Source of the DNA: Isoetes taiwanensis
Taxonomy: Eukaryota; Streptophyta; Lycopodiopsida; Isoetales; Isoetaceae
Assembly (NCBI GenBank): GCA_021234155.1
Contig: JAJEKV010000073.1
Location: 3,692,001-3,756,000, forward strand
Direction: 5' to 3'
Length of the DNA: 64,000 nt
Under the pieces are notes generated by a model that was given only the letters and a program-made list of their open reading frames with translations, made no database searches and was not told the origin of the DNA. The position numbers and the translations under genes were made by a program. Shown here one piece after another: positions 9,949 to 22,310 of the stretch. Within the stretch, counting starts at the first letter, position 1, and every line of letters starts with the position of its first letter.

Positions 9949-12400
9949 TTAGTAGACTTGGATGAATGACTCATTTTCATACACTAGTTGACATCCCCCT
10001 GAAGTCTTTGCATATGCCTCGTGCCGGCATGCACGGTATCTTAATAGTATTAGGTATCTTCTTCTTGTTTGATGGCTCCCAAAGCGTGGTCGATAGTCTC
10101 CACTTCTATCGCGGTCACTTGCGGTCGTTGGCCTCCATCTCTTCTTCCAACAATTGGCATAATTATTTGGGTAGACTTGGTTCCTCACCTGGGGATTGGC
10201 TCCCACCAAGTCACCGAGAATAGTCTCAAAGTTCTCCTTCTTATCATCCATTTGTGGGTCCTCGTTAGCTAGGCCCACCCAAGTTGAACACAAACACATC
10301 ATCGCGTGCCATAATAAACATACCTTTCTTCAAATCTTTGTATGGGTTGAATTCGGCCGCGGGTTTGTCCTTCGAGGGCCGACATAAGGAGGAGTGATAG
10401 TAGCAATTGGCTCTACCACTACAGCTACATGAGGTGGAGCTTGTGCTTGCCTAGTACATGGCGAAGTCATTATAAGTGCCTTCGTCGCTGATGTTCGAGT
10501 TCTTGCAAGAGTTTCATCCAATATTCAATCGTGGCCGGAAGCGTGCTTGAAGTAGTTGGCGTTTTCGGAGCACCTTTGTTAGGCGTTGAACAAGCAACCC
10601 AATGCAATATATGCTTGTGGATCTTCATTTTAGCAGCTGGGGCCAAGGTCCTTCACCGATTTCTTGGGAGGAAGGCGACTTAGGATATCCAAGCTGGCAT
10701 CATGGGCTTCCGTCTCTTTTTTCTTTCCACATTTTTATTCCTGGCGGCAACCAATCCAGGTAAGTGGGTCTAGTTTTGTAATACATGACCATTCATAGCG
10801 AATCCGAAAGTTAGAGGGGTGGTATGACTGTCAATCTATCATCCCCATCTGGTATGTAGCCTTCTATAAAACCCTTCCAATCCGGAACTTTGTCAACAAC
10901 ATAGGGGGACGGGTGTATTCAAGTTGCATTTGTGGAATTCATCTGATGGATTACGGCATTGTGAGCACCTCTGCCTTCTTTAAAGATGTAGAGAAGTTAC
11001 CAAACAAGGCATCGATATCATCATGTGTGTGACCAGGGCATCATGAACCCTAGCTCAATCTCTTCAAACACACACCAAGATATACTAGGTAAGAAAGATA
11101 GGAGAAGACATACCTATTCTTGTTTCCGTCCGGATCGTTGTCGGTTGCAAATAAAAGTATCTTGGGAGGCTTCAATGATGGTCCACGTGTGCTGTGGCAA
11201 ATTAGCGGGGTATCTTTGGTATTGGATAGTGACAACTTTGACTCCAAGGCCGTTGTGTCTCGCAATGGGGAGACCCATTTTGGAGCAGATGATTCGGACC
11301 GACATGGGTGGCCTCCTGCATACTCGTGCCCCATCTCTAATCTCTTCAAGATGCTATTCAAAGAACCTACATGGAAGTTGGAGTCATCCGCCCATAAGTC
11401 CGGGGCAAAGTTTCCATAAGATCCATTCCCATGACCATGAGTCAATGCACCGGTCAATGTCGTTTTCGGCTTGTCAAGTCTCGAGAGAGACTTTCTGATT
11501 GTTGCAATTTTGGAATCATTGTTTTGGCTTGATCCATTTTGTCGTGAATAATACAAAGATATTGGCGGGATACTGTGGGAGTATAATCTCCACGACCCGA
11601 TCTTTGCGTGCGCGACGAGGCTGCTTTCGGTCTATCGGCTCTTCTTTCATCATGCAACGGCCTCCTCTCTCCTTCATCTTTGGTCTTGATAACCCGTGCG
11701 GATCACCTCACATGTATCGCATTTGGAGAATGCAATTTTCTTTCGCGATACTGGCGTCCCGGAACCTCGCCTCCCGTTCTATGAAACAGCCGGTGATACC
11801 TTCTTGCCGATCAATGCCACAACCTGCATTAACCTCTTCTAGAATCTTTGGACTTAAAAACATTGCAGGCAACTTCACGACATTCTCTCTTATCCCCTCC
11901 TCGTTTCTCTTGCTCACGGTGGGCAAGGATTCACCGATTCTCCCTCACGGAACATGGAAAACACGGCCTCACATGCCAGCGTCGGGCGAGGCTTCAGGTG
12001 CCACAGTTACCATGTTCGCCTTGCGTGCACCCTCAAGAAATTGGGCCTTCCATTTCAGATCGCCGACTTTGAGATCCGAGACCAAGGTACCCCGCCCTTT
12101 CGCCGAACGAGATTCCCCTGCAAAGACCCGATTCCCACTCTTGACCTTTCATGTTGTTGGGCGAACATGTCATAAACAAAAGTAACCCTATCACTTGATT
12201 TCATGGCAAGGAATTCCTTTCGCATGTTAACAACTTGATTCCTAGAGAACGACACAACACCTATTCTTGCAACACAAGGTCCTCCCGTAAGTGAGGATAG
12301 CATTAAAGTGGTGAGACAGGCAAGCTTTGGTGGCCTAACAACCTTCACGGGTTGTCGGGAATGAAAAGTGTAATGTCGTTTCTCATAATTTGGGTGCTTC
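9949..12400 (-). pseudogene. minus-strand gene of the 12.4-kb element, copy 1, function unknown
   Basis: Read leftward from about 12.4 kb, open blocks in changing frames give a continuous-looking protein. It has a segment with EFLAMKSSDRVTFVYDM (about 12,166-12,220), then KWKAQFLEGA-like text, then ILEEVNAGCGIDRQEG (about 11,800-11,850), then HVGSLNSILKRLEM (about 11,330-11,380), and a proline/arginine-rich part towards 10.0 kb. The first block is preserved in copy 2 at 35,628-35,682, which supports a real coding origin. I do not recognise the family. Frame changes are frequent, and many lie at sites where the copies differ by CG-containing strings, so the intact protein may be longer and unbroken. 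It could be the transposase, by position only. Confidence 0.45.
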
Positions 12401-13116
12401 GATGCTCACGAGCTCCCCCACGGTGGACACAATATACGCTTCAAGCGGGCGGTGCTGCGGTCAATATCTCCGAGACCTTTACTCCGTCAACCTGAGGGCG
12501 AGGTCATTGCTCCATCTCACGAGCATGCCCGGCCCCGGCGCACACAAAGCAACCACGGCAGCGGATGTTCACTTGAAAGGGGAGGAAACCGATTTACGGA
12601 TACTCCCACAAACTTGAAACCAGAACGGTCACAAAGCGCATCATCGGGGCGATTGAAAGATATGAATCCCTTTCGGCAATAATGGAGTCGCATGAGTGCC
12701 ATATCTCACAATCCTTTTTCTAGAAGGGTATATCTTGTCGGGGTTGTGTCTCCTTCCCCCATTTGTCATTGTCTTTTCTTTGAGGGGCGTCATTGGGCGA
12801 CTCCACGAGCATCTTCACTTCTCCCGCGAGGCGAATGAGCCCGGGCTTACGCTATTGTGGTTGCATCAGGAGTTGGCGGGGAAGGGTGTGGTGGCCTTCA
12901 ACACTTCCTCCACACCCACGCTCAGTAGTCCTTTCGATATCTCCTTGAAGTGGCATTGTGTCATTTGCCCCACAACTCCCTTTGCTACTAGATGTTCATT
13001 AAGGAAGAGATACACAACTTTGCACAAGGATTTCAGTAGTGTTAAAATCGAGTAAGGAAGGCGAGAAAGCAATGCAAATGACACAGGGGACTCCCATTCA
13101 ATGGTTACAAGGACAA

Positions 13117-13650
13117 TAAAATTGGGCGGGTGCCCTTTTTTACGTGTATAGGGTGTTTAGATTCCCTTGTATAAGGTTAGTATTGGATCACGATTGAGTC
13201 TCACAATGGGTAGAAAAGAAGGTTCTCCTCAAGAGGGGCCATATCCACGCACAAATTTGAAACCCCAATTTGTTCGTGGTGGTGGAGGAGTCGTAAAGTA
13301 GGCACACACTCGGCCCGCCCAATTTAGTTTTGTCACCAAGAGAAAACACATTCGAGAATCTGGCTGGCCCGCGGTGATTTCACCTATCGATCATGTACGA
13401 GAAAGGGACAATATAGGCGGCCAGCCCAATTTGTCCCATTATTTACCAAATTAGGACGCCCAATTTGAACCGAATCGGCTTATATAAGGGTATTATTGAT
13501 GCGGTCCGGTCTCACAATGGGTACAAAAAGAAGGTTGTCGATTCGAAAGCGGGACATATCCGGCAAGACAAATTGGCGCCCGCCCTATTTGTTCGTGGTG
13601 GTTAAAAGACTATGAAGTAAGCGAGACACTTTCGCCTTCCTTAATTTAGT
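13117..13650. repeat. dyad cluster and 312-bp tandem repeat in the element, copy 1
   Basis: Two tandem units start TCTCACAATGGGTA at about 13,198 and 13,510. Each includes TTGTTCGTGGTGG and TTTAGTTKTCACCAAGA. Dyad half-sites (AAATTGGGCG, GCCCAATTT) fall at about 13,120, 13,318, 13,425 and 13,580. No coding sequence is evident. Confidence 0.7.
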
Positions 13651-13956
13651 TGTCACCAAGATAAAACACCTTAGAGATACAGTTTGCCCATCCAGGGCGG
13701 TTTCACCTACGGTCACCTACACATACACACTAAAGAGAACTAAGGAGGCAGACACTAGCTGGAATTTATCATTGAGCTCCCAAAACAAATACAATCGAGC
13801 ATTGGAAGGGCCTGACTACAAACAAGGGTTAATGGAGAAAATAGCGGGCACACAAATCCGCATGACAATTTCGTGAAAAGGGCGATTCGCATCGAAATTT
13901 AGAGTTTATGTAAATGTGACGATGCCCCGGTTGAGCGAGGAGGAGTAAATCAAGGG

Positions 13957-14600
13957 TCAAGCCATCGAAAAGGCGTGAATGGAAAGGTGAATGAAATGAG
14001 CAGGCGTGCTTGAAGAGGTGCGAATGAGCCCGTGAATGGAAAGGCGTGATTGATAAAATCGGGTAACATCACATTTGCAGCAATTACACACATCGAGGTA
14101 TGGCGAATTTAAGCGTGGAGCAGCACAAACCTTTGGAGATCTAAGTGGCCATGAATATGAATCACTGAAGATGTTTGCGTCTTGTAGAAAAGATAGTAGC
14201 CAAACAAGGCCTTTGAAAAAAACAATGAGTTTGAAGCGCATTTACATTTAAACATGAATTCCCCAAAAAATTTGAATGTAATTTCCCCAATTTTTAAAGT
14301 TAAATGTCCCACCTAATTTGAAATAATGTGTCCGAAAGATCGGAACTTTGAAAAACGAGTTCCCGCCAAAGCACGCGGCGACACGATGCATGACTCAATT
14401 AATTTTAGGCGGGCTTTAAATGTGATTTGAAATTCAAAAATCGGCGCACTCATTATTAAGGTCCACAATTAATTCCCTCACGCTCGAAGCCATCAACGGT
14501 CCATTTTATTTCAAAGGGCCAAGCGCTTACATGCCGCGACACTTGTCTTAGCCCCCAGAGAGGTCCATAACCCTTTAAAAGCCCCTCATTCTCCTCATTG
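13957..14600. other. non-coding part of the element, copy 1
   Basis: AT-rich stretch between the dyad cluster and the first plus-strand coding-like exon. It is preserved at 37,430-38,050. No function is seen. Confidence 0.4.
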
Positions 14601-14649
14601 CAGATTTAGAAAATTCATTGCTTCTTTGGTAGCTTTGTGCTCCGCTAAA

Positions 14650-14863
14650 CATGTCGCCTTCATATTTCTTAATACGAAAGTCGTTCTCAACCGCACTATA
14701 CTCCCGAACCGGTAAACCCGGATCGAGCTCTTAGCCTTGTGTCTCTCGGCCGCTTATGCCATCATCATTGGCGCCTTCCTCTGCATTGACACCTATCGCA
14801 CGGGTACCCCCGTACACCAAAGAATTCTAGGAGTTGATGGGCATCGCCACCACCGTGGCAAAG
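14650..14863 (+). pseudogene. possible first exon of the element's plus-strand gene, copy 1
   Basis: An ATG at 14,651 begins MSPSYFLIRKSF, and the stretch ends at a consensus donor (GGCAAAG then GTAAGG at 14,864). The counterpart is at 38,090-38,315 with the same donor. Stops interrupt the frame. The exon is inferred from a conserved donor and coding-like text; the product is not recognised. Confidence 0.35.
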
Positions 14864-15169
14864 GTAAGGTGGACTACTTTCTAAATATAAACTTGGCTTG
14901 CACGATTAAGTATCCGCTATAACATCTCGGACATATGAACATCTTCTAGATGCCTCACTAGTCCCCCCAGTATGCATACGTATCGCGGATCACGAATAGA
15001 ACGCAATTGCTTCCCTTAGAGTGTTTCATTTTGCAAAACATTGGACATTGGACCCAATGTGGGCGGCGCTGATTTGCCTATCAGAGCACCAAAGTATGGG
15101 GCTTCCCGGTTGCCTATCGAGAGCGACTACCCGAGGATGGTAGACTTGGTGGGGACTAAATTGGGCCGC

Positions 15170-15470
15170 CCAATTTAGTCGACCAATCTAATCAAAATAG
15201 TCGTGCTCTCCGGAATAAACCGGGCGAAGCGTCTTTGAATAATGAATATAAATTGGGCGGGCGCCCATTTTAGCGTGGGGATTGCAAAATTGGCGCCCAA
15301 TTTAGTATCTTGGGATCTGCGGCAAGGGTGGGCGGGCGCCCAATTTGCCCCTTGTGATCAATCGTCTCCTCGGACTCAAGGCTCACCATGAGTTGGTATG
15401 ATGGGCGATGCCCAATTTGGTGTCGATGGGGATCGGGGGCAAATGGGGTGGCCAATTTGCCTCTCCATCG
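15170..15470. repeat. dyad array upstream of the element's main coding region, copy 1
   Basis: Five dyads within 250 bp (about 15,172, 15,250, 15,290, 15,333 and 15,400), several with both half-sites and a GGCGGGCG-type centre. They lie immediately upstream of the coding-like segment starting at 15,535. The counterpart is 38,612-38,925. Confidence 0.75.
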
Positions 15471-15534
15471 GACTAACAGTCTCTTCAGCCCCAAGTCTCC
15501 CAAGTACTAACACTACTTTCTGCGAGGAATTAAT

Positions 15535-18500
15535 ATGGCCTTGAACAAAGCGATTACTTTCGGGTTCGATACCAGGACCAAATTTGCGAAGGCTATTGCA
15601 ATAGAATGCAAACGGAAAAGAAAGAAAGATCTGTTTGGCATCGAGGTTGTGCCCATGAAGTTTTGGCCGGTTCGCGGCCGTGAATGGGTGCGGTGCATAG
15701 AGATAGGGAATATTCATCACAGGTCCCAGGACAAACCACCTCAAGGATCTTACGCTTTTTTCTTTGGCAAGATAGGGGCAGGAAAAATGAATTAGGGTAT
15801 CGTCATCGACATGGAGGTGTCGCTGCGAACAATGATGACTTCCTCGCCGGCGTTGAAGACGCCGTAGATCCGGACTTTTGTCCCGTTATAAAGTTCCACT
15901 ATCTAAGTACGAGCCATGTATGATGAGCATGAAAAATTATAAAGGAAAGCCCACATTCTTGCTTTCGAGAAAGGATGGTATTTGGACTATATGAAAGTTT
16001 AAAGTTCGGGCATCAAATCAAGAGCCCGATATTTTGGATGGCTACTACATTTGTCGAGACAGTGGATATTAGAGCACAAAGCGAGCAGTTGAGCAACTTG
16101 TTCCGCGGAGTATCGGGGCAAAAACCAACCTAAAAGTAATGCGATACTAAGTGGCTTAAAGTCTAGATACAAGAAAATTGAGGCGGCTTCTTATTGAGGC
16201 GTATAAAATGGAATGATCTGGCCGGTCAAAAGAAGCGAGGACACGCTAAGGCTATTCACCGTAAAAGCGCCACTAAACTTATATTGATTGGAATGAAGAG
16301 AACATCAAAGGTCGCCCGTCACGAGTCGCGAAGAGGACCCCGGTCACGAAGAGAACCCCAAAAGCATGGGAAAGATTTAGGTGGTCCGTCGAAGAAGCAT
16401 GGCGGGCGTGTCCGCGAGCCCAAAACCGGAGAGGAGTCCTTGTCTTCTTCTTCTTCATCCCGAACAGCGGTAGCCCGGCCGGTCGTGAAGTTCACTCCAT
16501 CACGGTGGCGGCGATCACTTGGGGGAAGCGGAGACATGAGTTGTCACAAAGCGCCATAGCAAGCATCAAGCCGCGGGGGAGAGAATCTACCCTACGGGGG
16601 GTGGGCCGAGATTGAAGTCGATGTGTTCAAGATGCATAAAGCCCCGCCAAATATGACTTGTAGGGTCTTAAGTCCGAGCACTTGGACACTCTCTCACGAA
16701 TCGTTTATCATCCATGGTCACCCTCCACATGGCGATGTGGGTGCCGTTCGATCCCAGGCAGGGAAAGCAATAAAAAGTGGAAGAAGTCGGAGGATACGCA
16801 AAATCACGAATCTTTAGTTGTTAATGGCAACCATACGACCCGCAGTTGCTCAAGCGGATTGTCACACAGCTTTGGCATGGCCTCTGAAAAAGCACTTGCG
16901 AAGATATTCTTTTCTATGCCAAAAGAAATCGCAGGAGTCTGGCGAGGGAAATCTCCACGGCAATGTCGATGCGTTAAATTGTAAGCCCGAGGAGAATAAT
17001 GACACTTAACAAAGAAGACTATACGAGGAAGTATTTTTTGAAGAAATTGGCAACCTTAAACCAATGGGCATTCTAAAGGGGAAGCCGAAGGGCAAGGCAG
17101 CTTGGACACTCGATGCGGTGGGCGTAGCAAGTGCACTACCACCATTACTAGTTCTGCTATCCACAAGTTGAAATTGAAGCCGCCCAATTTCAGCCTATTA
17201 ACTCTTTTTTCAAATTAGGCCAATTTCGGAGCAGTACGCAAATAGAGCTCGCCCAATTCCGGAAAGCGGATGCGGGAAATTGAAGCTCCCTTGTTTCTTT
17301 TGAGTGTCGGATGATCACGAGAAATTAGGCGGTAGCCCAATTTCGTCTCTTGCAAGCAAATTAAGATGATGTGTATCGCGCCTTATCTGGTGCCTTCTTT
17401 GTCATGCGAGGATTGGAAACATGGCGCAAGCGATTAAGAAGTCAACTATCCGTGACTACGACTACTTTGTATATCTTGAAGCGACGAATTAGGTGGAATA
17501 TGTGCACCAAAGTTGCCGAGTTATTCTCTCACGAACCAGGTTGAAGGGCGAAGGGAAAAAAAATTGAGGTGAAGGATAGGCTTAGACTTTTCACCAATAA
17601 TTCCTAAGCCCATTAAAGTCCAGCCATCCTCTAGATACGCAAAAAATTTCTTTGAAGGAGATCAAGGATGGCACCACATTCTGAAGGAAGCAAGGATTAT
17701 CTTGGGAGACGCACTATGAAAGTCCCGAGCGGTGAAAGCTGAAGAAGATTGGAACAATGGGGCGGGCCCTTGTCGGATACATGAAGGGCTGAAGAAACTT
17801 CCTTTTTCAAGACATGGCTGCCTTGGGGCAAGCTCACCCCATATTCACGGAGAATCGATGCTTATGTTCGCCAAGTAGCATCGGTGGATGAAGGCGAAGG
17901 GCCCTTAAAGAGATGGAGAAGGAAGCTTTCGGAGTCCCCTCTGACAAAGTAGGCGAATATCTTCTAGGGCGGTTGAGGAGGGTGGCAAACCTTTTCAAGT
18001 GTTTCCCGTTAGTCCGGGAGGTTTGTGCGTGCCGGCCAGCTTCATTGGATCGCGACTTGATATATGAAGAAATGGCCAAAGGAAGATTATGAAAAATTCC
18101 TTGACCCGACTAAAGCCACGATGGCCGGACCAGCGGCTTTCTTTGGGTAGCTATATTTATTACCCCAGACCCGCCTCAATGAGTGCCTATCGCCATGAAG
18201 ACAATAGGCGGTGGCCGTAGGTGTTTGGGTTGGTTCCTACCAGGACCCCGGCCCGGGCTGCGACTACCTCTAGAGTTCGAGAGTTGCAATGTCTTGTCCA
18301 CGCTAATGTATGTTGCGAGAGGCTTGGCGGCTTCGCCATCGATGCAGGGAAATAAATATTTGCCAGCCAATTCCGACCATCAAAGCAATATGCTAAGTTT
18401 CCCAAGCATTTACGAGAAAAGCGGGGACATCGAAAAGAATTTGCGATCCGCGGTGTGCGGCGGGGTATACATTTTAAATTGAAGCAGCCCAATTTGCTTG

Positions 18501-19435
18501 TTGACTTACCAATGTTTCTAACATTTTTGTTTTCCGATCGGCTTATTGGGTATGTCGACCTTAGTGCGACAAAAGGTCGCGGCGGTGGGGAGAAGATGAT
18601 GCCGCGAATCGGTTGGAAAGTAGGGCGTGCACCTATCTGAATGCAGTTGATCTTTGAAAGGTTACCTTTGTTCACCGACTTCTTTCGGTGGTGCTTTTAG
18701 CCAGGCGGCGTGTCGCGAGGGCTATAAAACATTGTCTTTTGAGGCAGGCGAAAAAGGCTGGAAATTAAGCATGCGGATATTGAGCAACTCGATGTCATAT
18801 TTAGGCGAGAAAAATCAAGAGCTCGGGCACTCTGAGAAGATAAAGAGGGAAAAAAAGAAGGCCTCTACTTCCAAAAGGCGCTCCTCAGCCTCGACTTCAC
18901 GCCCACTGAGACACCTTGTCCGTTCTCGTCTACAACTATAAGCGAAGTGCAATCAGTTGAGCGAGGACAAGGCCTTGATTCAACTAGAGCTCAAAGGCGT
19001 GACCCTAGGCTCTCCGGTTGGAACTATTTGAAGAAAAAACAACATCAGCGCTTAGCGGCGAGGGGATGGAATTTGGTGAATACCGGGGACATGATTGAAG
19101 CGACCTCAAAGTTGAGGAAGAGGTTGCTAGGGGAGACTGACGCTGCAATGTCGTTGTCATGGAAACCTGGGGAAGGGGACAATCGGGGATGGAGAGGATG
19201 TGGTCCCCAACCACGATGGCCTGATCAAGATGTAGAAGGGAAGAGGTGGGCGAACTGAGAAAGACAATCAAGGTGCACATGATGGGAATGAGAGGCTGGG
19301 GCGAAGATTTTATGCAAAAGAATGGAATTGATCAAAGAGGCAGCACAACAACCTCACTTGACACCGGAAAGGGATCATTCGGAGAAGATGTGCCTCAGAA
19401 CCGAATGGCGACTTATGAGTTGAAAATCACGTGAA
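15535..19435 (+). pseudogene. plus-strand coding region of the element, copy 1, function unknown
   Basis: Open blocks in shifting frames match the copy 2 blocks at 38,999-42,850. They comprise a basic N-terminal block (RTKFAKAIAIECKRKRKK, about 15,570-15,640), a Ser-rich low-complexity block (SLSSSSSSRTA, about 16,435-16,470), a block with KKPLTD-like charged text around 17.8-18.0 kb, and a lysine-rich block near 18,840-18,880. No catalytic motif is identifiable. Stops and frameshifts are more frequent than in copy 2. It may encode one or more element proteins. Confidence 0.35.
17165..17345. repeat. dyad cluster, copy 1
   Basis: Half-sites GCCCAATTT and related strings at about 17,182, 17,210, 17,250 and 17,320-17,343, in a stretch without convincing coding. 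The counterpart is 40,629-40,792. Confidence 0.6.
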
Positions 19436-20741
19436 ATATGTTAATAACAATTGTTCATACTTCTTTTTTGAAATGATAGCGTTGCACTCATTTTCCTTGT
19501 CTTAAATTTCTCTAGTTTACTTTGCTAACCAAATTGGTAGCGAATTTGGCTAACCCCCACAAACTATAGCCTTTTATTAAATTTATTTGACTTGGCTATC
19601 CTCCATGATGCAAATAGGGTGGAGCCCAATTTCTTGGCAATAAGCGCCATCAAACTTATGAAGTGAAGTGGGCTGCGAGAAAGCGATTGGAGATCAAAAA
19701 GCGGGACCCTCGGGAATTTTTCAGTGCGTTACATTATATAATATTGACTATGCTTATTACATCCTTACAACATTATTATATCCTTATCGGCATTAACATA
19801 TCAGAGTGTACAAAGAGTCACTGCGTCGTCAGCGCCCTGAGAAGCGTGCCATTGACTCAAAGATCTGGCGGTCGGAAGCCAATATCTGGTGGACCTCAAC
19901 GCGAGTGAGCTTCCGCAATTACTCGCGAGTCCATGCTTTGGACTGGAGCCATGGATCAAGACTAACACCAGTCATATAGCACTGCAAATATCGTTGTAAC
20001 TCAAGTAGCGCGAAGGATCGGATGTTCTCGGACGATCAGGCAAAGGAAGCCATGAGAGATGAATCTGATGGATTTTGCTTTTATAAGCGTGAAAATTATT
20101 GATGTCAATTATTGGTACATACTAAGCGCAACATGTAGCCGTATAAGGTACCTACGCCTATCCCGCCTTTGATTGGGTGGCCGCCCAATTTAGCGCATCC
20201 TCGATATGAGCATTCAAGGGGGCAAAGGGGTGAGCCCAATTTCCGCGGGACATGTTGGACAAGTTGCACATATAGAAGACAAGTTGTACTAATACTTTAT
20301 CTCATAGATGATTCTGATCCCGATTACAACAAGATGACAAGCGTTCATTTAGGGGACTCTTGAGTCATTTTCACGAGCACCGGTGATCTTCTCTATCATG
20401 TACATTTGATGCTCTCTATTCCATATCGGATGGATGATAGCGTCAAAGGGATCGGGGATAATGCGAGGATTTAGGCGAGTGTGGTCATCGGTCTTCCATG
20501 GGTATCTCGCTCGCGGCCTTTGCTTGAAGTTTTAAGTGATTCATCTTAGGTTGATGGAATCACGTTGGGGTTGACCGAGACCACATGGCTAAAGCGAAGG
20601 CCAAATTTGATGGTCAAAATTGGTTTGAGATATATTTATACCCACAATCATTATTGAAGGTATTTATGCATAAAGATTATTGGATGTACGTATATACAAC
20701 CAATAATCTTTCCTCTCGATAGTCATCAATAATTCCTTGGC

Positions 20742-21351
20742 TATAAATATAGCTGCATTCGGCCTTCTTTGACACATTCGTACCATGTCTGCGCCATCTT
20801 CCACGGGCCCCATGTTGACACCCTTACTTGCCTTATGACCTATGGCCCGATCTTTATGCTGCGAGGTTGAAGGGATCTCTCACCGATCCACGGGCGTATG
20901 GTATAGCCTCTTGGTGAAAGAAAGACTCCCCGTGAGTATCATGTTACTATCCATATTATTATTGGGTTCAGATGCCTTGAGCTTTTTGAGATTAATAGAA
21001 TCACCAATAATTACAATCTATGACTCATGTATTTCATAACTTTATATGATATGATGATGTAAGCGTATTTGTGCATGATTCTGTTGTTATGTTTGAGTTG
21101 TTGTTATCTTGATTTACGATCTACGTTTTTTTCTCGTTTTCCTTTTTGCAAGCAAGAAGGAAAGTGGGCGAGGCCTTAATTTTTCTGAAAGTGGAAGCCT
21201 TCATGAAACTACCCGAGGCCATCACGAAGGGGCAAAGTCGGCTGACGCCCGGTTTGGAGGAGACTATTCAGAAAAAGAAAATGGAAAAAGGCCAATTTCC
21301 GGAAGGAAAGTGGGCGTGCCCAATTTCCTCGGGGAGGCCTCCATGAAATAA
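20742..21351 (+). pseudogene. TATA box and last plus-strand gene of the element, copy 1
   Basis: TATAAATA at 20,742-20,749 lies about 35 bases upstream of an ATG at 20,785 (MSAPSSTGPMLTPL). The same layout occurs at 44,186 and 44,229 in copy 2, where a longer open frame follows. A stretch near 21,150-21,350 includes dyads within coding-like text, ending at GAAATAAGATATT. The product is unknown and the frame is broken after about 16 codons. Confidence 0.4.
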
Positions 21352-22285
21352 GATATTCTTGTTAGAAATTACCGCGTCATTGGGATGTTCTCATGCCAGA
21401 CAAAAACATTCTATTCACATAGGAATGGAGTACATGGATGGATTACGTGAATAATAATATCAACTAAACAACATCATTCGAAAGCATAGGTTGAACGGAA
21501 TGACAATAGATAATAATAGATAATATTAAACATGGGCGTTTTGGTCAATATCGGTTCCATAATTAGATCCCCGGTTGGAACTACATTGATATGTCTTGTC
21601 GTGATCTGAGATCCGACCAGTCATCCAATTACGCCATCCCGGATAGAAGTCTTTGAGGATGAGTTTGATTACCAAAGCCACCTGTTTGCCTCTTTTCCTT
21701 CTTGTAAAGCTTCTTAAACAGCGCCCAGGAAAGTGTTGTGCAGCCAAACATCCTCCATTTTCAGCAACCTCTTGAGCTTACTGCCTGTAAATATGGCGTT
21801 TCAGGAAATCAAAGCGACCTTCCAGCTCTGCTAAAGGTCATCGGCTCATCGCCATCCTTCATCAACTCTCCGCGGCGAATAGGCTTCTGAGTTGGCTTCT
21901 CATTTCTTACATTGCCATTTTGGTTTATCGTTACGCACCTCAACTTTTGAAGCTGATTAGCATGAGCTAATATTGGCTCGGCGATATGTACTTGCATTTC
22001 GCTCATTGTGAATCCATAAAAGCTGCTTTGGTTGGACCATTCGGCGAAGCCGCGAATATGAATCTACACTATCACCCGGTTTCTGCGAATGCGGAACAGC
22101 GTGGCGAACCGTCTACAGAAGGCGGCTTGCGAGACACAAACTTCGGTTGGCACTTTTGTGCTTTATAGATACAAGGCACGCCATCCCACCTACACGCACA
22201 CATTCGAAAATTAGCATCATTCTACTAAATAAAACCCTTATTTTCTAAAAATGGTACATTTGGGAGTCATATGGACTCGGCCAAA

Positions 22286-22310
22286 GTCCACAATAATGAG
22301 GGGTATGCTT
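22286..22310 (-). repeat. right terminal inverted repeat of the element, copy 1 (altered)
   Basis: GTCCACAATAATGA...ATGCTT corresponds to the right end at 45,739-45,763 but has internal changes (GGGG in place of AATT). TTGT follows at 22,311-22,314. Confidence 0.7.

Larger units (their letters stand above)
9899..22310. mobile_element. 12.4-kb terminal-inverted-repeat element of unknown family (full copy)
   Basis: Bounded by 25-bp inverted repeats (about 23/25 matching) and a 4-bp duplication. It contains a coding region on the minus strand at the left (about 9.95-12.4 kb), a non-coding stretch with a 312-bp tandem repeat (13.2-13.75 kb), several coding-like segments on the plus strand (14.65-21.35 kb) and clusters of a roughly 22-bp dyad. 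I find no LTRs, PBS or reverse transcriptase inside, and no recognised DDE, hAT, MULE or Helitron signature. A 4-bp duplication is used by Sola and Ginger DNA transposons among others, but no protein evidence links it to either. Internal frames are heavily interrupted, possibly by consensus errors. Confidence 0.7.

Noticed and set aside
16319-16537. Minus-strand open frame rich in Arg, Pro and Asp
   Set aside because: It is a shadow of the Ser/Arg-rich plus-strand coding block in the element and is not kept in copy 2.
9899-22310. Calling the 12.4-kb element an LTR retrotransposon
   Set aside because: No direct terminal repeats, PBS, polypurine tract or reverse transcriptase were found inside; the ends are inverted.
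9899-22310. Assigning the element to hAT, Mutator or CACTA
   Set aside because: The only duplication consistent with the LINE frame is 4 bp, not 8, 9-11 or 3 bp, and no matching transposase motif is visible.
9899-22310. An integrated viral genome
   Set aside because: No capsid, polymerase or packaging-type protein motif could be recognised, and the inverted ends with a target duplication fit a transposon.
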